From Candidatus Hydrogenedentota bacterium (lineage in GTDB: Bacteria > Hydrogenedentota > Hydrogenedentia > Hydrogenedentiales > CAITNO01): 10,566 bases of DNA. The notes below the pieces were generated by a model, which searched no databases, had not been told where the DNA came from, and saw nothing but the letters and a program-made list of their open reading frames with translations. Location: NCBI GenBank assembly GCA_903922535.1, contig CAIXUF010001416.1:1-10566 (forward strand). The letters run 5' to 3'. Below are positions 8,031 to 10,566 of the stretch, piece by piece (positions within the stretch are counted from its first letter, which is position 1; each line of letters begins with the position of its first letter). Position numbers and translations under genes: made by a program.

Positions 8031-10364
8031 ATGCCGGATTCACACAGGCAAATTGAGGCACTGGAAGAGGAGCTGACAAGGCTCCGCGGACTGCTTGCCC
8101 AACGGGGCGCGGCCGCACAGCCGGCGGCGTCCCCCCCGCCGCCGACATATGCCTTCGCGCAGCAGTCTCTGGAGCCGCCTGCCGTGTCTTTCTATTGGCT
8201 GGGCAAGCTCGCGGCGACCCTTGTCGTGACGGCTTTCGTCGCGGGTTTCTTCTTCCTGGTGCACCGCGCCGCCGATCCCGCGATCCACACAGGGGGGAGT
8301 GTCCTTGCGCTGCTCCTGCTGGGCTGGGGGCTGTATCAGGCGGCACCGGGACGCCTGGTGTCCCAAGCCGCGCTGGCCTGCGGACTTGGCGCCGCATTCA
8401 TCTCCGCCCTCGACCTTCTGGGCGCGTCCCCTTCCCCGACGCCGACCGTGGGCATGTTGTGCTTCATCGCGGCGGCCATGGCCGCGGTGCGGTGGAAACA
8501 CAGCGAGGCGGCGTACAGCGTGGTGGCCACGCTGGTCTGCGTCTGCGCGATACCGGGTGTCGGATTCGGCGGTGCGGGCGGGCTTGCCATGGCGCTGGTG
8601 CTAAACCTGTGCGTGCTTCTCATCGCCGGTCCCCGGGCGGGAAACTTTCCCACCTGGGCGGCCTGCGCGGCGGTCTTTGCGCAGTTGGCCCTGCCCATGG
8701 CGCTGACAGTGCCCTCCGCGTCACCCGTGCGGAGCCTTGCCGGGCTGCTGCTGATCCAGTCGCTGACCAATCTGGCCTGCCTGCGCTACGTGCTGCGCGG
8801 CGGACCGCGCGCGTACAACGCCACACTGCTGGTGTTCGTGAACTCCCTCCTTTGCCTGATTACGGTCTCGTCCGCGCTGGACAGCGCCCGGGGCGGCACA
8901 CACGCCCTTGGCATGGCGGTCACCGCACTCCTCTTCGCGCTGCTTGCCGGCATCGCGCACGGGGGGCGCCCCGCCGCGAATTCAATTATGGCGTGCCTGG
9001 CGACGGTGGCGATGGTCGCCGCGGCGATGGGCGTGTGGTCGGGGCTGCCGGAGGAGCTTTTCGCCCCGGCGCTTGCGGCCGGTTCCGCCCTGCTGGTGGT
9101 GGTCTACCGGCAAACGGGGTCAATACTGCTGCGCCGGCTGGAGACCCTTTCGGCGGCAGCGGCCTTCGGTTTCTGCCTGTTCCGGCTTCAGCTTGGGGGA
9201 CTGGTCACCCTGGGGCCGGTTACCCTGCCGGCCAACTGGCTCAATGCATTTGGGACGATGTTCTTCCTTTGCTTCGCCGCAACGCTCCACGACAAGTGCT
9301 TTCCCGGCGGCCCCTGCCGCGAACCGCACCACACCAAGTCCGTGGCGCACGCGGCGCTTGCCGGACTGATACTGCTGACAATCACCGTGCTCACCCGCGG
9401 CGCCGACACGGCCCTGCCCTTTGTGCTTGCGGCGGAGTCGCTCGGGATGGTGGGGCTGGGCCTGGTGCTGTTCACGCCCCAAATCGGCGTGGCGGGCATG
9501 CTGCTTCTGGTCCCCGCACACCTCTGTTATCACGCCTTTATGCTGCAGCCGCTGCCCGGCTTCACGACGCAGCCGGACTTTGCGGCCAACACGGCCGGAC
9601 TAATCGCGTTTACACTGGTCGGAGGGGCCGCCTGGGAACGCTATCTCCGCCGCTTCCACCATTCCACGGCGGAATGGGACCATTATGCCGTGGTGGCGCT
9701 GCCATTCCTGGCGGCGGCGTTCCTGTCCTTCACCCTGCTCCGTGACTTGCTGCCAGAATCGCTGCTCCCGGCGGCCATGGCGGCGCTGGGTGTGCTGTGT
9801 CTCGCGCCGTCGCGGCTGCTGCGCCTCGACGGACTGACCCTGGCGGCCGTTTTCTGCCTGGGCGCGGGCGCTGTGGCATACGGCCTGCTCGTGTATCCGT
9901 TGCGGACCGGGGGGTGCCTGGACGGCCTCTTTGTTCCCGGCACCACGGGCATGATTCTCCTGTTTGTCGCGGCGGAGCGGCTGGCGGCCGCGCTGTATTC
10001 GGGCACGCCCGCCGCGCCCAACCGTCCTGCCGATGTCATCCGCCTGCTGCTGTGCGTTGTCGCCGCGGCAACCACAGGTACGGGACTCTTCACGGCAACG
10101 CAGGGCACAACCCTTGGCTGGGGGCTGATGGGCGCCTCCCTGCTCTTTGCATGCCTGGGCTGGTCATGCATGGCACCAATCTACTCCCGTCTTGGCGTGT
10201 TGATGCTGCTTTCCGTGCCGGTACTGTCTTTTGCCGGGCTTCGGGGCATGGCACCGGGGTTGGAAACGGCGGTCGCGCTGGCAATCGCCTGCGCCATGGC
10301 GGCCGTTCGCCTGCGCATCGGAATTGGCCGCAGATTCCAGAATGACGATGATGATGACGCCTGA
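8031..10364 (+). CDS. Large polytopic membrane protein, DUF2339-like
   Basis: This 777-residue protein has a short N-terminal coiled coil (about 4-25; RQIEALEEELTRLRGLLAQR), an Ala/Pro-rich linker (about 27-50) and then roughly 20 hydrophobic segments to near the C-terminus. This architecture, with a WLGK motif opening the first membrane helix (about 55-78), resembles DUF2339 proteins, whose function is not established; the match is by layout more than by diagnostic residues. No catalytic or transport motif stands out. The C-terminus is cytoplasm-like: a short basic stretch then five Asp residues. The start is ATG 8031, although no convincing Shine-Dalgarno precedes it; the coiled-coil N-terminus fits this start. 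It lies 78 bases after engB and overlaps the cca start, so it is probably part of the same transcript. It could instead be an unrelated multi-pass family. Confidence 0.85.
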   Translation: MPDSHRQIEALEEELTRLRGLLAQRGAAAQPAASPPPPTYAFAQQSLEPPAVSFYWLGKLAATLVVTAFVAGFFFLVHRAADPAIHTGGSVLALLLLGWGLYQAAPGRLVSQAALACGLGAAFISALDLLGASPSPTPTVGMLCFIAAAMAAVRWKHSEAAYSVVATLVCVCAIPGVGFGGAGGLAMALVLNLCVLLIAGPRAGNFPTWAACAAVFAQLALPMALTVPSASPVRSLAGLLLIQSLTNLACLRYVLRGGPRAYNATLLVFVNSLLCLITVSSALDSARGGTHALGMAVTALLFALLAGIAHGGRPAANSIMACLATVAMVAAAMGVWSGLPEELFAPALAAGSALLVVVYRQTGSILLRRLETLSAAAAFGFCLFRLQLGGLVTLGPVTLPANWLNAFGTMFFLCFAATLHDKCFPGGPCREPHHTKSVAHAALAGLILLTITVLTRGADTALPFVLAAESLGMVGLGLVLFTPQIGVAGMLLLVPAHLCYHAFMLQPLPGFTTQPDFAANTAGLIAFTLVGGAAWERYLRRFHHSTAEWDHYAVVALPFLAAAFLSFTLLRDLLPESLLPAAMAALGVLCLAPSRLLRLDGLTLAAVFCLGAGAVAYGLLVYPLRTGGCLDGLFVPGTTGMILLFVAAERLAAALYSGTPAAPNRPADVIRLLLCVVAAATTGTGLFTATQGTTLGWGLMGASLLFACLGWSCMAPIYSRLGVLMLLSVPVLSFAGLRGMAPGLETAVALAIACAMAAVRLRIGIGRRFQNDDDDDA

Positions 10365-10566
10365 TGCTCAGAGGAAGGAGCGGGCGGCGCGAAACATCTG
10401 CGCCGTGCTCCGGAAGGCGGGGTTTCGCGCGCTGTTCGCAGGGGGATGCGTCCGCGATGTGCTGATGGGGGTGGCGCCCAAAGACTACGACATCGCCACC
10501 AACGCCCTTCCGGAACAGGTGATGACGCTGTTTCCGCACAACGCGCCCGTGGGCGCCGCCTTCGGC
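10354..10566 (+). CDS. CCA tRNA nucleotidyltransferase / poly(A) polymerase family (N-terminal part)
   Basis: The first 71 residues of a class II nucleotidyltransferase are visible before the right edge. An N-terminal helix (ERAARNICAVLRKAGFRA) leads into the family signature GGCVRDVLMG (30-39) and the metal-binding pair DYD (44-46) in PKDYDIATNALP, then PVGAAFG at 65-71, all expected at the active site. The enzymes add CCA to tRNA 3' ends or adenylate RNA; this part cannot tell cca from pcnB. The start is uncertain: in-frame ATGs lie at 10342, 10348, 10351 and 10354, all within the end of the preceding gene. The last gives MTPDAQRKE and an 11-base overlap. No good ribosome site precedes them, so translational coupling is likely. 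The purine-rich GAGGAAGGAG at 10371-10380 lies inside the gene, too far from any later start. Confidence 0.92.
   Translation, partial: MTPDAQRKERAARNICAVLRKAGFRALFAGGCVRDVLMGVAPKDYDIATNALPEQVMTLFPHNAPVGAAFG

Noticed and set aside
8015..8056. Possible 13-codon leader peptide overlapping the membrane-protein start
   Set aside because: No ribosome site and no residue pattern suggesting attenuation; such short frames arise by chance.
10371..10380. GAGGAAGGAG as a ribosome site for the nucleotidyltransferase
   Set aside because: The nearest in-frame later start (GTG 10405) is 24 bases away and would cut into the conserved N-terminal helix, so this is probably just coding sequence for Arg-Lys-Glu.

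Overview
The window is a GC-rich piece (roughly 60-65% G+C, by eye) of a bacterial chromosome, almost fully coding and made mostly of housekeeping genes. The outer-membrane lipoprotein Pal and a CpoB/YbgF-like lipoprotein show a diderm (Gram-negative type) cell. The mix of Pal-CpoB, a BadF-type sugar kinase, an NtrB-like hybrid sensor kinase, Lon-EngB and a giant multi-pass membrane protein would suit an uncultured environmental lineage (PVC or Hydrogenedentota-like, or deltaproteobacterial), but nothing here fixes the taxon. No mobile element, CRISPR array, tRNA or rRNA was seen.

Left half, all on the minus strand. Transcription runs right to left: a hybrid histidine kinase (2604-4748), a 416-base AT-richer intergenic region with several candidate regulatory signals, then pal (1660-2187) and cpoB/ybgF (618-1610) as a short operon. 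A clear Rho-independent terminator (548-585) closes that operon. A truncated BadF/N-acetylglucosamine-kinase-like gene (1-482) then runs off the left edge. Pal and CpoB belong to the Tol-Pal envelope-constriction machinery, but tolQRA and tolB are not in the window.

Right half, all on the plus strand. A short divergent promoter region (4749-4947) separates the kinase from lon (4948-7356). lon overlaps engB (7353-7952) by 4 bases. After a 78-base gap with a heptameric tandem repeat comes a 777-residue polytopic membrane protein that resembles DUF2339 (8031-10364). Its end overlaps the start of a CCA-adding enzyme/poly(A) polymerase gene cut by the right edge (10354-10566). The tight packing and lack of visible terminators suggest a lon-engB-membrane protein-cca operon dealing with protein quality control, ribosome assembly and tRNA maturation.

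I found no convincing new multi-gene system. The points most worth a second look are non-coding: the pal leader (possible attenuator or small RNA), the inverted repeats in the kinase/lon divergent promoter, the 7-base repeat before the membrane protein, and a GAT-repeat gene overlap where one frame gives poly-Asp and the other a cluster of start codons.
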